From contig NC_080680.1 of assembly GCF_030445035.2 (NCBI RefSeq), positions 50,915,212 to 50,979,211 of the forward strand: DNA of 64,000 bases, given 5' to 3'. The position numbers and the translations under genes are program-made. The notes beneath the pieces were generated by a model. That model saw only the letters and a program-made list of their open reading frames with translations. It searched no databases and was not told the origin of the DNA. Shown here piece by piece: positions 21,770-32,545 of this stretch; the first letter of the stretch is position 1, and each line of letters starts with the position of its first letter. Source of the DNA: Dasypus novemcinctus (lineage: Eukaryota > Chordata > Mammalia > Cingulata > Dasypodidae).

Positions 21770-24700
21770 ATTGCAGTGTACTTTTTGTCTGAAAAATCTT
21801 TGCGCAATTGGCAAAAATTGGCAGAGCCATCTTCCTCAAAACTCTGGAAAACAAGAGTAGCAGTAAGAGGGAGATTCGAATCAAGAAAATACAACTTAAA
21901 ATTAGTAGGAGATTATCATGGTGCCCTGGCTGACCTATCTTTAACACCCTTCCTGGTACAATATGGAGTCAGCCTGTGCTCTAATCATGGGTCCCTGACC
22001 CTGTTCCAGAGGGAACAGAATAACCCCTACTATATACATACTTGTGTGACCATATCTTGTTGCCAATCTATCATGTGGCAGGCTAAAAGAATAAAAAGTG
22101 AAGAACAATCCTCTATGATCAGCCCTCCCAGAACCTTCCCTGTAAGCAAAGGCAGCTTTATGACAGCTAAGGCAGTATTAGAAACAATGAAATCAAAGAG
22201 GCCTGGAACAAATGATATCAGCTTTAAGACATTCAATAGTGCACCCAGGAAGGGGATCTATTTTATAGGGAATAAAAGGGACATTTGAATTCCTATAAAT
22301 AGCAGAGTTACCAAGGCAAAGAGCATAAGCCTAGAACAAGACACCAGGTCAGAGGATGGACAGATTTCACACATTTGCCTCAGACTGATATTTTTGAAGG
22401 GAGGGCTAAATGCTGAGGGACAACACCAGCCATCATAATGCCAATTTGTAAAGGCTATTAAGGACATTTTTTGCATTGGTGTGATTCTTTTCGTTAGCTC
22501 CTGGCACTCAAGGAAATCTCTGTCATATTGTTAGCTGGATACAAAACTGAGGAACAGATACTTCAGGGACTAAGTCCCAGAGTTAACACATTGAAATATT
22601 AAAATGTACAATATTTGGCAAAAGACTAAAGACAAACAAAGACACAAGAAATGAGGGGCCATCTAAAAGAGCAAGTTAAAACTTCAGAAACCATCAATAA
22701 AGAAAGCCACACTTTGGAAATACCATACGAAGACCAAAAAAATGACCCTTAATATGCTCAAAGAGATAAAGGAAACCACAGAGAAAGAACTAAGGGATAT
22801 CAGGAAAATGATAAATGAACAATATGAAAAATTCAATAAAGGGAAAAATTTTCAAGAAGGAACCAAAAGCAAGTAACAAAGTTGAAGACCACAATAATTG
22901 AAATAAAAATATTCTTTAGATGGATTCAATAGAAAATTAGAGCTAGCAGAAGAAAGAATTGAAATCATTTGGTCTAAGAAGCAGAAAGAAAATAGAATGA
23001 AAAAAAGGGAACAGAGACTAAGAGATCTATGGAACACCATAAAATATACCAATATATGGGAGTTCCAGAAGGAGAAGAGAGAAAGGGGCAGAAAAAAAAT
23101 ATTCAAAGAAATAATGGCAGAACACTCCCAAAATTTAATAAAAGACCTGTACATATACATTGAAGAAGCCCCACAAACCCCAAAGAGTATAAACTCAAAG
23201 AGAACCACATCTGGACACATTGTAGCCAAACTGTGGAGAGCAAGGACAAGGAGAAATTTCAGAAGGATTCAAGAGAGAAGCAACAAGATATGTACAAGTG
23301 AGACCCGATAAAATAAGTGCTGATTTCTATCTGAAACCAGGAAGGCAGTAGGATGAAATATTTAATGTGCTGAGAGAAAATAATAGACAACCAAGAATAT
23401 CCAGCAAGACAGACTTTCAAAATGAAGGAGAGATTAAAACATGCCAACATAAACAAAAGCTGAGGGAGTTTATCACACAAGGTCAGCTGTACAAACAATG
23501 CCAAAGTGAGTTCTTCAGACTGAAAGGAAAGGACACTAGATAGTGGCTAGAAATGTCATTAAGGAAAAAAAGCTTGCTGGGAAACATAACCATATGCATA
23601 ATTTTAAATCCTGGTACTATTGTATTATTGTTTTAGTATTGTAACTCCATGTTTTATTTCTTACATGTTTGAAAATGAAAATGCATAAAAATAAGTATAA
23701 ATCTATGATTTTGGATGTAAAATATATAAATATATTTAAATAACACAAGCATGACAAAAAGGTGGGAGAATGATGGGAAATAGAAACAGTATTCTTGTAT
23801 GCCATTGAAATTAAGTTCGTATCAAATCACATGTGATTGTTTTAGATTTAGGAGGTTAAATTTAAGCCCCATGGTAATCATAAATTATCTGAAAATTATG
23901 AACAAAAGGAAATGAGAAGGGACTAAAAATGGTACACTACAAAAATTAAATGAATAAGAAAGTAGGAATTGATGGAAGAATAGAGGAACAATAAGTACAA
24001 AAAGGTCTAAGGCTTACAAAGACCAAATAGCGGGGTGGTGGGGTTGAATGGGTCCTCATATATTTTTTTTAATGTAATATTTTTACAAAATCAATTAAAA
24101 AAAAAAAAAGACCAAATAGCAAAATAGCAGAAGAAAGTCCTGCCACTTTTAACAATCAATAGTTACTTTAAATGTGAGTGAATTAAATCTCTAGTCAAAA
24201 AGCAGAGATTGGCAGAGTGGATAAAAAGTACACGATCCATATATATGTTATTTACAAGGGATTCACCTTAAATTTGAAGACACAAACAGGTTGAAGGTGA
24301 AAGCTGGGGAAAAAATTATAACATGCAATTAGTAACAAAAAGAGAGGGACATAGCTATACTAATATCCAAAACTTTTATGAAAGACAATGAAGGACAGTA
24401 TATACTAATAAATGGATCAATTAAACAAAAATACATAACAATAATAAATATATATATACCTAGCAGGGCCTCAAAATATATGATGTAAATATTTACAGAT
24501 TTCAAGAGAAAAATAGATGATACCACATTAGTAGTTGGAGACTTCACTACACTCCTTTCAATAATGAATAGAACATCTAGATAGAAGACCAATAAGGTAA
24601 CAGAAGAATGACACTATAAATTAACTAGTCCAAAAAGACATATATAAAACATTTCTGCCAACAACAACGAAATACATATTCTTCTTAGTGCATATAGGTC

Positions 24701-25540
24701 ATTCTCTAGGATAGAACATATGCTAGGTCATAAAATAAGTTACAATATATTTAAAAATGTTAAAAACATATAATGTATATTCTCTGACCACAATTGAATA
24801 CAGTTAGAAATCAACAACAACAGGAGAACTGGAAAATTTTAAAATATGTGGAAACTAACAACAAACACCCTTTCAAACAACCAATGGGTCAAAGAAAAAA
24901 ACTACAGGAAAAATTACAAAATATCTTTGAATATTATTCAGTTGTAAAAAGGAGTGGCATATTGATACATGCACCATCATGTTGAGTGAAATAAGCCAGA
25001 CACAAAGGACAAATATTGTGTGTTCTCACTGATATCAAATAATTAGTTTTTGTCTTTTTTTCACTGATATGAAGTAATCAGAATATGCAAACTCCCTGTG
25101 TCAGTAACTAGAATATAGATTACCAGGAGTGGAATGGGGTAGGGAGTAGGAAGTTAATGCTTAACTGGTAGAGAAGTTCTATTTGGGGTGATGGGAATTT
25201 TTGGCTAAGAATGGTGGTTATAGTAGTACAACATTTAGGAATGTAATTAACAGCAATTCAGTATATTTGGAAGTGGTTAAATGGGAAATTTTCTGCTGTG
25301 CATATATATATGTTATCAGATTAAAATTTAAAAACAAAACATAGGACTGTACAACACAGTGAACCTTAGTGTAAATTATAAACTACAGTTAAATTACAAT
25401 ATAATAATATTGTTTCATCAATTGTAACAAAAATTACCACACCAATGCAATGTTAATAACTGAGAAAACTGTACAGATGAGGGGTATTTCTGCGTGATTT
25501 TTCTGTAACACAAAACTCTTCTAATTAAAAAATTATAGAC
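21770..25540 (+). mobile_element. Old L1, 5' UTR to 3' end, with the RT region deleted
   Basis: 5' UTR-like sequence occupies about 21770-22690. Decayed ORF1 runs from about 22700 to 23520 (the frame at 22997-23311 keeps an RRM-like stretch). Decayed ORF2 endonuclease covers about 24150-24920: the GDFN motif now reads GDFT near 24538-24549, so the catalytic N is lost, and the 'ttctctaggatagaacatatgctaggtcataaa' stretch near 24701 matches the KIDHMLGHK region. At about 24930 the sequence jumps to the EYYSAV region at the ORF2 C-terminus, then a 3' UTR. By comparison with the young L1 about 2.8 kb is missing. Confidence 0.75.
24032..24106 (+). mobile_element. 75-bp 5'-truncated young L1 insertion
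   Basis: The insert starts GGGGTGGTGGGGTTGAATGG, matches the last bases of the 3' UTR of the L1 at 7294-7362, and ends in an A-run. A perfect 14-base TSD AAAGACCAAATAGC (24018-24031 and 24107-24120) brackets it. It sits between ORF1 and ORF2 of the older L1. Confidence 0.9.
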
Positions 25541-26269
25541 ATAATTTGAAGCTACGGCTGATGTTATCTTCCCCAGAATGGATTTAATTTACATATCACT
25601 CTGGAATCCTAGCTATTGAAATTTTACCTACCTTGGTTGTTCTCTGATCCTTCAAAAGGATTTTGTTCCTGTATTTGTTCTTATCGGGTAGGCTGGTCTA
25701 TAGAAGACTACTTTTCTATTGCCTTGAATTTTCATTTCTTTTAAGTAAAAGAATGTGGAAACTTGAATTCTGTCCACCCCCAATAAATTCACTTAAATAT
25801 ACCCACGGTTTTCAATCAGAATTTTGACTTGTATTTAATAAAATGACTTTTATTATAGAAAAGATTGTTTCAGTTATGCCTAGGTAAGACATTTTATATA
25901 AATCTTTAGAAGTCATTCTCAGGTTAATGGGATACCATAGAATAAGAGTAGTTTATTATGTGTTAAAGATGCCCATCCTTATTACTCTAGTACTAGAATG
26001 TTCTATTCTATGTCATTGGTCTTCTCATTGCTCATTTTGCTTCTTTTTCAGGTTGTGTATCATAGTGAGTATACATACAAAGTTCTTTAGATATAAGCAA
26101 CCTGTGAGTTTTATTTAAATGTACTTCTTCCATTCCTTTCTCCTCTTTCCTTTCTTATTGATACTTTCTTCTATCTATATTAATGTACTTCAGAGTTTGC
26201 AAAGGCCTTTTCAATTAGCCACTTAGTTATTCTGATTGCTGAAAAAAATTTGAATTTGGCTTTCTTTTT
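25541..26269. other. No recognisable gene or repeat
   Basis: T-rich sequence, no conserved frame. Confidence 0.4.
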
Positions 26270-27115
26270 CCTTTTAATTAAACTTTTCAATTTTGGGATA
26301 ATTATAGCTTTACTTGCAGTGCTAGGGAACAATATAGAGGAATCTTGAGTAACTTTTACTCAGTTTCTTCCAATGGGGACATCTTGCAAGAACGTAGTAC
26401 AATATCATAACCAGAATATTGGCATTCATACAATCCACTGATTTTATTCAGATTTTTTAAAGTTTTACTTGTACTCATTAGTGTGTGTGTTTTGTGTTAT
26501 GCAACTATATCATGGTCAAGATACATAACAATTCCAGCGCACAAGGATCCCTCGTGTTTCCCTTTCCTAACCACACTCGCCTCACTCCCTCCAACCCCCC
26601 CCCATTCCTAAGTCCTGAAAACCACTACTCTGTTCTCTGTATCTATAATTTTTTTAACATTAAGAATGTTATATACATGAATCATACAATATGTAAATTT
26701 TGGGATTGTTTTTTCCACTCAGCACAATTCCCTTGAGATTAATTCAATTCTTGGATGTAGCAATAGTTCATACTTTCTAATTGCTGAGATGTAATCTGTG
26801 GAATGGATGTACCACATTTTGTTTAACCAATAAGCCACTAAAGGCCATCTAGTTTCTTTCTAGTTTGGGGCTATTGTGAATAAATCTGCTATGAATATTT
26901 GCATAGGGGATTTTTTGTGAACATAATTTTTCTTTTTTCTGGGATAATTACCAAGAGTACAATTTCTGTGTTGTATGGTAATTACATCTTTACTTTTATA
27001 AGAAGTTGCCTAACTGTTTTCCAGAGTAGCTGTGCCATTTTACATTCCTACCAGCAATGTATAAGTGATCCTTGGATTTGTTTTAAAACTTCTGATATTA
27101 ATTACCATCCAATAT
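26270..27115 (-). mobile_element. Old L1 3' region, reverse strand
   Basis: 'ggatgtaccacattttg', 'tttggggctattgtgaataaa', 'ctgctatgaatatttgcata', 'ctgttttccagagtagctgtg' and 'cattcctaccagcaatgta' are in the order of an ancient L1M 3' end read backwards. It contains a C9 run at 26595-26603. Confidence 0.7.
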
Positions 27116-29029
27116 TTTAACAACTGCTTTGATGTACCTTTTCATATTGTATGTTTGGAATACCCAGTAAAATTTTTCCTTATTCTTATTTTGCAGTTAA
27201 TGATTTACATCAAATTTCTTTATGAGATGTTCAAGTATTTTAAAATAATTTATGTTGAAATGCAAATTGATCTATTATCTCCAATTTTGTAACAGGATTT
27301 CGCTAAGAAATACTAAAAAGTCCAATTAAGGCATAAATTAAGAAATAGCTTTTATTCTATGATATGTAAGATTGCAACTTGATGGAAGGTATATAAAATT
27401 CCTATATTTCAGAAATATTTCCTAAGGGGGAACTCATAATTCTACAAACTAACTTAGATGAAAGATTAAGACATTTAAAAAACTGTTGCTAAATAGAAAA
27501 TCAGTTAAAATATATTGTTTTTTTCAGAAGGGAACTATCAACATTTAATTTATAAATTAATACTTATTAAAAGAACAGAAAATTTGGAAAGTATAAAGAA
27601 GAAAATAAACCTAGCCACAAGAGTACTCAGAGAAAATTTACTTTAATACATCCATAGTAAAGCTCTTTAGGACCAAAAGGGGCTATTTGGGAAAGGAGGA
27701 ATGTGGTTAAGTTTAGGAACTTGGATTCAAGTATAAGAAATTTCAAAGTTTTATTGATATAATTTAATCAGAGCGTAGAATTGAAGGAAGAAAAGTTATC
27801 ATGATGTACCTTAGCTATTAGATTAAAACTCTTGATTGGAGGTTCCTCTTTTTAAGAACTTCAAGGCAGCAAAGTCAAGTCATCAGCTCTTTTTATTAAG
27901 TGCCGATCATTTGGTTCCTTTTAGTGATCAATTATAGTACCAGACTCAGACCCTCGTAAACGTGACCATTTTGAACTAAATTTATGAGAGTAGTTCTCAA
28001 ATGTGAAGATGAAAGAACTTAATTTAATTTAGAATTTAATATAAAAATCATATTTCTTAATTTAATATAGAAATCATACGTATTATCCACAACTGATCCT
28101 GACAACATTGGAATAGGAGCAGTATTAAAATGAGTTCACTCCAGCAATGCCAGATTCAATCATCCAGCTATTGTGCAATGTTAGCTTGAGGATCATTTAT
28201 TGCCTACCTACTATTTCTCTATGGAAGGAAAAAAAGCACCCTGAAATTAACAACAGAAAAACAGCCTCTCTCCCAATTTTCTGACAGAGAGTACAATTTA
28301 AAGTGAATCAATACTTTATTGTAAAATATTTTCCTACTTGTTTCTTGCATGGGCAAAGTCCTCAGGGAATCAGACATGGATTTCAAGTATCAGCTGAGCT
28401 TAGGAGACCAGCTGAGCTGCATAACACTCAGTATTTTATTTATTCATAAGCAAATCTTGACTTAAATTAGGTAGATTCTGTATAGGCTTCACTTGATTAT
28501 CTAGATTTACCAAGGGTTGGAGAAGCAATTCATGCAATTCAAAGATGCCAACTTGTCAAAAATAAATCAAGATGATTTTCATAAAGCCAGTTTTACAAAG
28601 GAAGTCATATGCTGCGACAAGAATTAATATACTACTTTCCTCTCATTTCTACATGGAGGTGGGGAAATGCACTTGTGATAAATTGCTACATGTTCCTATT
28701 CTCATTCTTCTTTAAGAACAGGTATCTAGATTGATCCAAATGATTCAAAGATTTCTAGCTGATCCATTTGAATTTACTCATATTCTGAAGGGACTAATAT
28801 GCAAGAAGCTGAAAATTGAATGTAGATTCCTTTTTATTTTTGCATAGTTACAAAGGTAGACAAAACCTACATTATTCTATATGGCTTTTCTAGATTAATT
28901 GTAGTCTTTAGAAAAATAAAAGCAATAGGCAAATTTTACATAACCTTTGGAAATTTCAGCTACGGGAACATATTTTCTGCTCTTAATATTGATTGATGCC
29001 TTGATTAAGGATCTTACAATCATTGAATA
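27116..29029. other. No recognisable gene or repeat
   Basis: AT-rich; only short open frames; nothing I can name. Confidence 0.45.
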
Positions 29030-29205
29030 TGATGGAAACTTTAAGAATTATTTAGTCCAAAATTTGTATTTATTTTTATTTTGCAAGTGAGGCACTTAAT
29101 GTGCTAGGCAACTAGTTTAGCATAACCAGCTAATGAACGACAGCTTCAAGGCTAGAACCCAGAGCATCTTAGTACTATTGCTTATTTCCCAGCACTAATT
29201 GTTCT
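29030..29205 (-). repeat. MIR-like ancient SINE relic
   Basis: 'ggaaactttaagaattatttagtcc', 'ttttattttgcaagtgagg' and 'ggctagaacccagagcatc' follow the order of an old reverse-strand MIR-class element. Confidence 0.45.
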
Positions 29206-29243
29206 GTCTTTAAAGAGACTGGGAAAATGCATTTATTCCTTTC

Positions 29244-30085
29244 TGTGGTGGACAGACCCTAGAGTGGCCTCTATGTTCATGCTCTGTATAATCCCCTTTC
29301 TTTCGAGAGAGGATAATACATGTGACTTGGTTCTAACTAACAGAATGGTAAAGGAATTTGCTGATGTAATGCCCCAAATTTTCACTTAATGAACAGGGAG
29401 ATTATCCTGGGTGAGCCTGACTTAATTAGATGGAAACCCTAAAAAGAGGGTCTAGACCAGGGGTTCTTAATCACGGGTCCACAGACCCCCAAGGGATCTG
29501 TGGAAAGATTTTAGGGTGTCTGTGAGCTTGAATTGAAAAAAAAAATAAACTTATTATCTTTATTTTCTCTGACCTCTAATTGAAATCTTGCATTTCCTTC
29601 ACTTATAAATCTATGAAATAAATAAATTACAGTAGTGTTCATTTCACCTGACTGGTAAAGTGGTCTGTGGAACAAAAAGTTTAAGAAACCCTGGGCTGGA
29701 CCATCCCTGAGGTCAGAGACTCCATGCAGGAAAGACTCTTTGCTGACCTGATGAAATAAACAATCTTGTTGAGGAAGCACAAGTGTCAAGGATTTTTGGT
29801 TGGCCCCCTAGGATTTGACGGTACCAGCAAAAAGTGGGGGCCCTTAGTCACACTGCCAAAAGGAATTTTTTTAATACCTTGTATGAGCTTGGAAGTAAAT
29901 TCCTGCCCAGTCAAACCTGCAGATGAAAGTACAGTCCAGCCTTACACCTTGTGAGAACTGGAGCAGAGGACCAGCTAAGCCATGCCCAGTCCTCTGACAA
30001 CAGAACCTGTCACATAATAAATGTGTGCTATTTTAGGCTGCTAAATATGTGGTAATCGTTCTATAGCAATAGAAAATGAATTAGC
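29244..30085 (+). mobile_element. MLT1-type MaLR LTR, interrupted by a MITE
   Basis: Recognisable MLT1 landmarks are in order: 'gagattatcctgggtgagcc', 'aaaaagagggtctagacc', then after the MITE 'gagcttggaagtaaattcc', 'gagcagaggaccagctaagcc', 'cataataaatgtgtgc' (poly-A signal) and 'tatgtggtaatcgttc'. No internal region is adjacent. Clearly older than the LTRs with perfect TSDs. Confidence 0.8.
29458..29693 (+). mobile_element. hAT-type MITE inside the MLT1 LTR
   Basis: Terminal inverted repeats CAGGGGTTCTTAA and TTAAGAAACCCTG bound a 236-base element. The flanking 8-mers GTCTAGAC and GGCTGGAC agree at 6 of 8 positions, as expected for an old 8-bp hAT target duplication. No transposase is encoded. 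I do not commit to a named subfamily. Confidence 0.85.
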
Positions 30086-30746
30086 TTAGAAGTTAGAGTC
30101 TTCCTTCCTTCTATCAAGAGTAAGATAATTTTTAACCTGTTTAAAATACATAGGAACAGTTACATTGTTTGATAATCTCACTTCAGGCACTGTATCCCTT
30201 CTTCAACATTGCTGTGCAATTACTGTAGAACACTGGCCAGAATAATTTCAAAATATAGTTTGAGGACAGAAAAAGGATTGCCGATCTTTAATTTTACAAC
30301 ACGTAAACATTTAAAAAAACAACTGGTATCTAAAAATTTTACCATTAAAAAAATAAATTATATTCTAACAAAACATTCTTATGGGCATGATCTCAGAATA
30401 AAGGAAAATCTTTCCCAAGAAATAATAGTCAACTTACACCCCCCCACACACACACCTTAATTTTCCCATTTTGCCTTTGATAAGAATAGAAAAACATTGT
30501 CACGGGTAATTTCTAGATTGTAGACTGTTGTTGGAAGTCACTCATAAGAATTTTTAAAATTACTGAGTAAGCATCTGACATCAACTGCTACTGCTTTTAG
30601 TTTGTGTATTATCTTTCTTGGTTAAGGTTCTTTTTCTTAAGGAGTGAACTAGAAATGTGTAAGTCATATTTTTATATCCTTTTAACCATACACTTATATG
30701 TATCTACCAAGTACCTCATATTTGCCAGGCACTATTCTACACATTC

Positions 30747-31230
30747 TGTTTTCATTTGCTAAGGGCTACTTACAGTGATACACCAGAATGGGTTGGCCTT
30801 TACAATGGGGATTTACTAGGTTAAAAGTTCACAGTTCTGAGGACTGAAAGTGTTCAAATCAAGGCATGTTCATGAGATCCTTTCTCCCTAAGCTGCAGCT
30901 GAGATGATCAGGCACATGGTGGCATCTGCTGGTCTCTCTCCTTTCCTCTGGGCCTCGTTGCTTTTAGCTCTGGCTAAAATGACTTCCTCTATGCTTCCAA
31001 GTTTCATTGATTTCAGCTTCTTGCTCCCGGGGCCCTCTCACTCATCTTCTGGGTTCCTCTCTGTCTCTGCATCTTTTTTCTCTATCTGTGACATTTTATT
31101 CCTCCATTTTAAAAAGATGTGAGTAAGAGGATTAAGACCTACCCTGGGTCACACAATCTAATCAAAGGCCCTTAACTGAAGTAATTTAATCAAAAGGTTC
31201 CACCTACAATAGGTTTACATGTGCGATTTT
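30747..31230 (-). mobile_element. Solo-type LTR, type A, reverse strand
   Basis: Read in reverse it follows the LTR at 17763-18264 over most of its length: shared pieces include 'gttctgagg', 'aatcaaggcatg', 'ggcatctgctggtctctc', 'tttcattgatttc', 'ggattaagacc' and 'ctgaagtaatttaatcaaaag'. The 3' end on this strand, which is the 5' end of the LTR, is poorly preserved and I found no clean TSD. Confidence 0.7.
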
Positions 31231-31499
31231 GATTTTAGAATCTTAAATATGGAAGTTCAGAATAAGACTTAGAAGAACAGTTTTTCAACAATATAATGGT
31301 GAAAATAATGGAAGAGATTATAGCACAAAAACAAAAAGAAAGGCAGCAAGAAGGAAGAGAATGTTGAGGAAAACAATAGTAACAGAATGAGTTCTTCTTG
31401 GTAAGTTCACAGACTCTAATTTGAATGTAGACTGGATTCAGAGACAATCAAAATTTATATAGTGCCCATATGTACCAAAGGCTGTGAAAGACATTTTCA

Positions 31500-31855
31500 C
31501 AGGGGCTTTGGTTATGTAACAGAGTCATAAATGAATGGACTCTGGAATCAGATTGCCTAGCTTTGAATTATATCTCGAAGAGTGTATGCAATAAGATGAT
31601 ATGACTTTTTTTTTTAAAAAACAATTACCCCCCCCAATGAATGAATTCTAGTTCCTCAAAATCCATTTTTTAAAAAAGCACATTTATTTTTTTGGTTGTG
31701 ATATCCCATACGTAATATATAATACAGGATATTGAATATAATTTTAGGTACCATGTCTGTGTAATCTTAATATTATAAGTTACCTCACCTATAAAATGAA
31801 GGTTATTACAGTATTAACTTTCAGAGAAGGTGTGAGAATTAACACAATGTCTGAC
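31500..31855 (+). repeat. MIR relic with an AT-rich insertion
   Basis: 'aatggactctggaatcagattgcc' begins a forward MIR; 'agttacctcacctataaaatgaagg' continues it. About 150 bases of T/A-rich sequence of unknown origin (about 31600-31750, with a C8 run) interrupt it. Confidence 0.5.
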
Positions 31856-31868
31856 CCACCTATGGTCT

Positions 31869-32426
31869 TGTAGCAGTTTGATATGGTTTATGAATTCCAA
31901 AAATAGATACTGGATTGTGTTTGGAAACTGATCTGTACCTGGGCATGATTAAATTGTGATGTGGGTTTTGATTGGGTCACTCGGTGGCCCCTTGGTGGGT
32001 GGGTACTCACAGAAAAGACTACATGGCAGAGCAGAGGAGTTAGTTGGAGTTTTGATGCTGGAGTTTTAAGCTGGAGCCAGGAAATAAGCACACAGTGGAG
32101 CAGAGCAGCTGAGCCAGGAGAGAATCAGCCCCAGGGAGAGAGACAGAGCCAATCACGTGATTATCTACAGCTGGCCTTGTGGAGAAAACAGAGGAGCTGA
32201 GCTTGGAGAAAAATGAGTACCAGGAAGAGAGGAACCCAGGAAACCTGAATCCTGACAGACATTGGCAGCCATTTTGCTCCAATACATGGCAAAAGACTTC
32301 TGTGAGGGAAGTAAGTTATACTTTATGGCCTAGTAACTGTAAGCTTCTACCCCAAATAAATACCCTTTATAAAAACCAACCGATTTCTGGTATTTTGCAT
32401 CAGCTTCCCTTTGGTTGACTAATACA
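31869..32426 (+). mobile_element. Solo LTR (MaLR-like, xenarthran type B)
   Basis: A 558-base element starting TGTAGCAGTTTGATATGG and ending GGTTGACTAATACA, bracketed by perfect 5-base TSDs GGTCT (31864-31868 and 32427-32431). A likely poly-A signal, AAATAAATACCC, lies near 32353. No internal retroviral sequence adjoins it. A reverse-strand sibling is at 54902-55364. Open frames across it are accidental. Confidence 0.85.
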
Positions 32427-32439
32427 GGTCTCATTATAT

Positions 32440-32545
32440 GTGAGCTGTTTTTATTATCCTTAAGATAATCCTACAAATAGATATTATTTCCAAATGAGGA
32501 AACTGAGGCAGAAAGAGGTTTAGTAAATTGTAAGAGTTAAGTAAC
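32440..32545 (-). repeat. Partial MIR relic
   Basis: 'tattatttccaaatgagg' and 'aaactgaggcagaaagagg' are the reverse MIR core. Confidence 0.55.

Noticed and set aside
21776..22288. 170-codon open frame
   Set aside because: Lies in the 5' UTR-like part of an old L1 and lacks any ORF1 or ORF2 motif.
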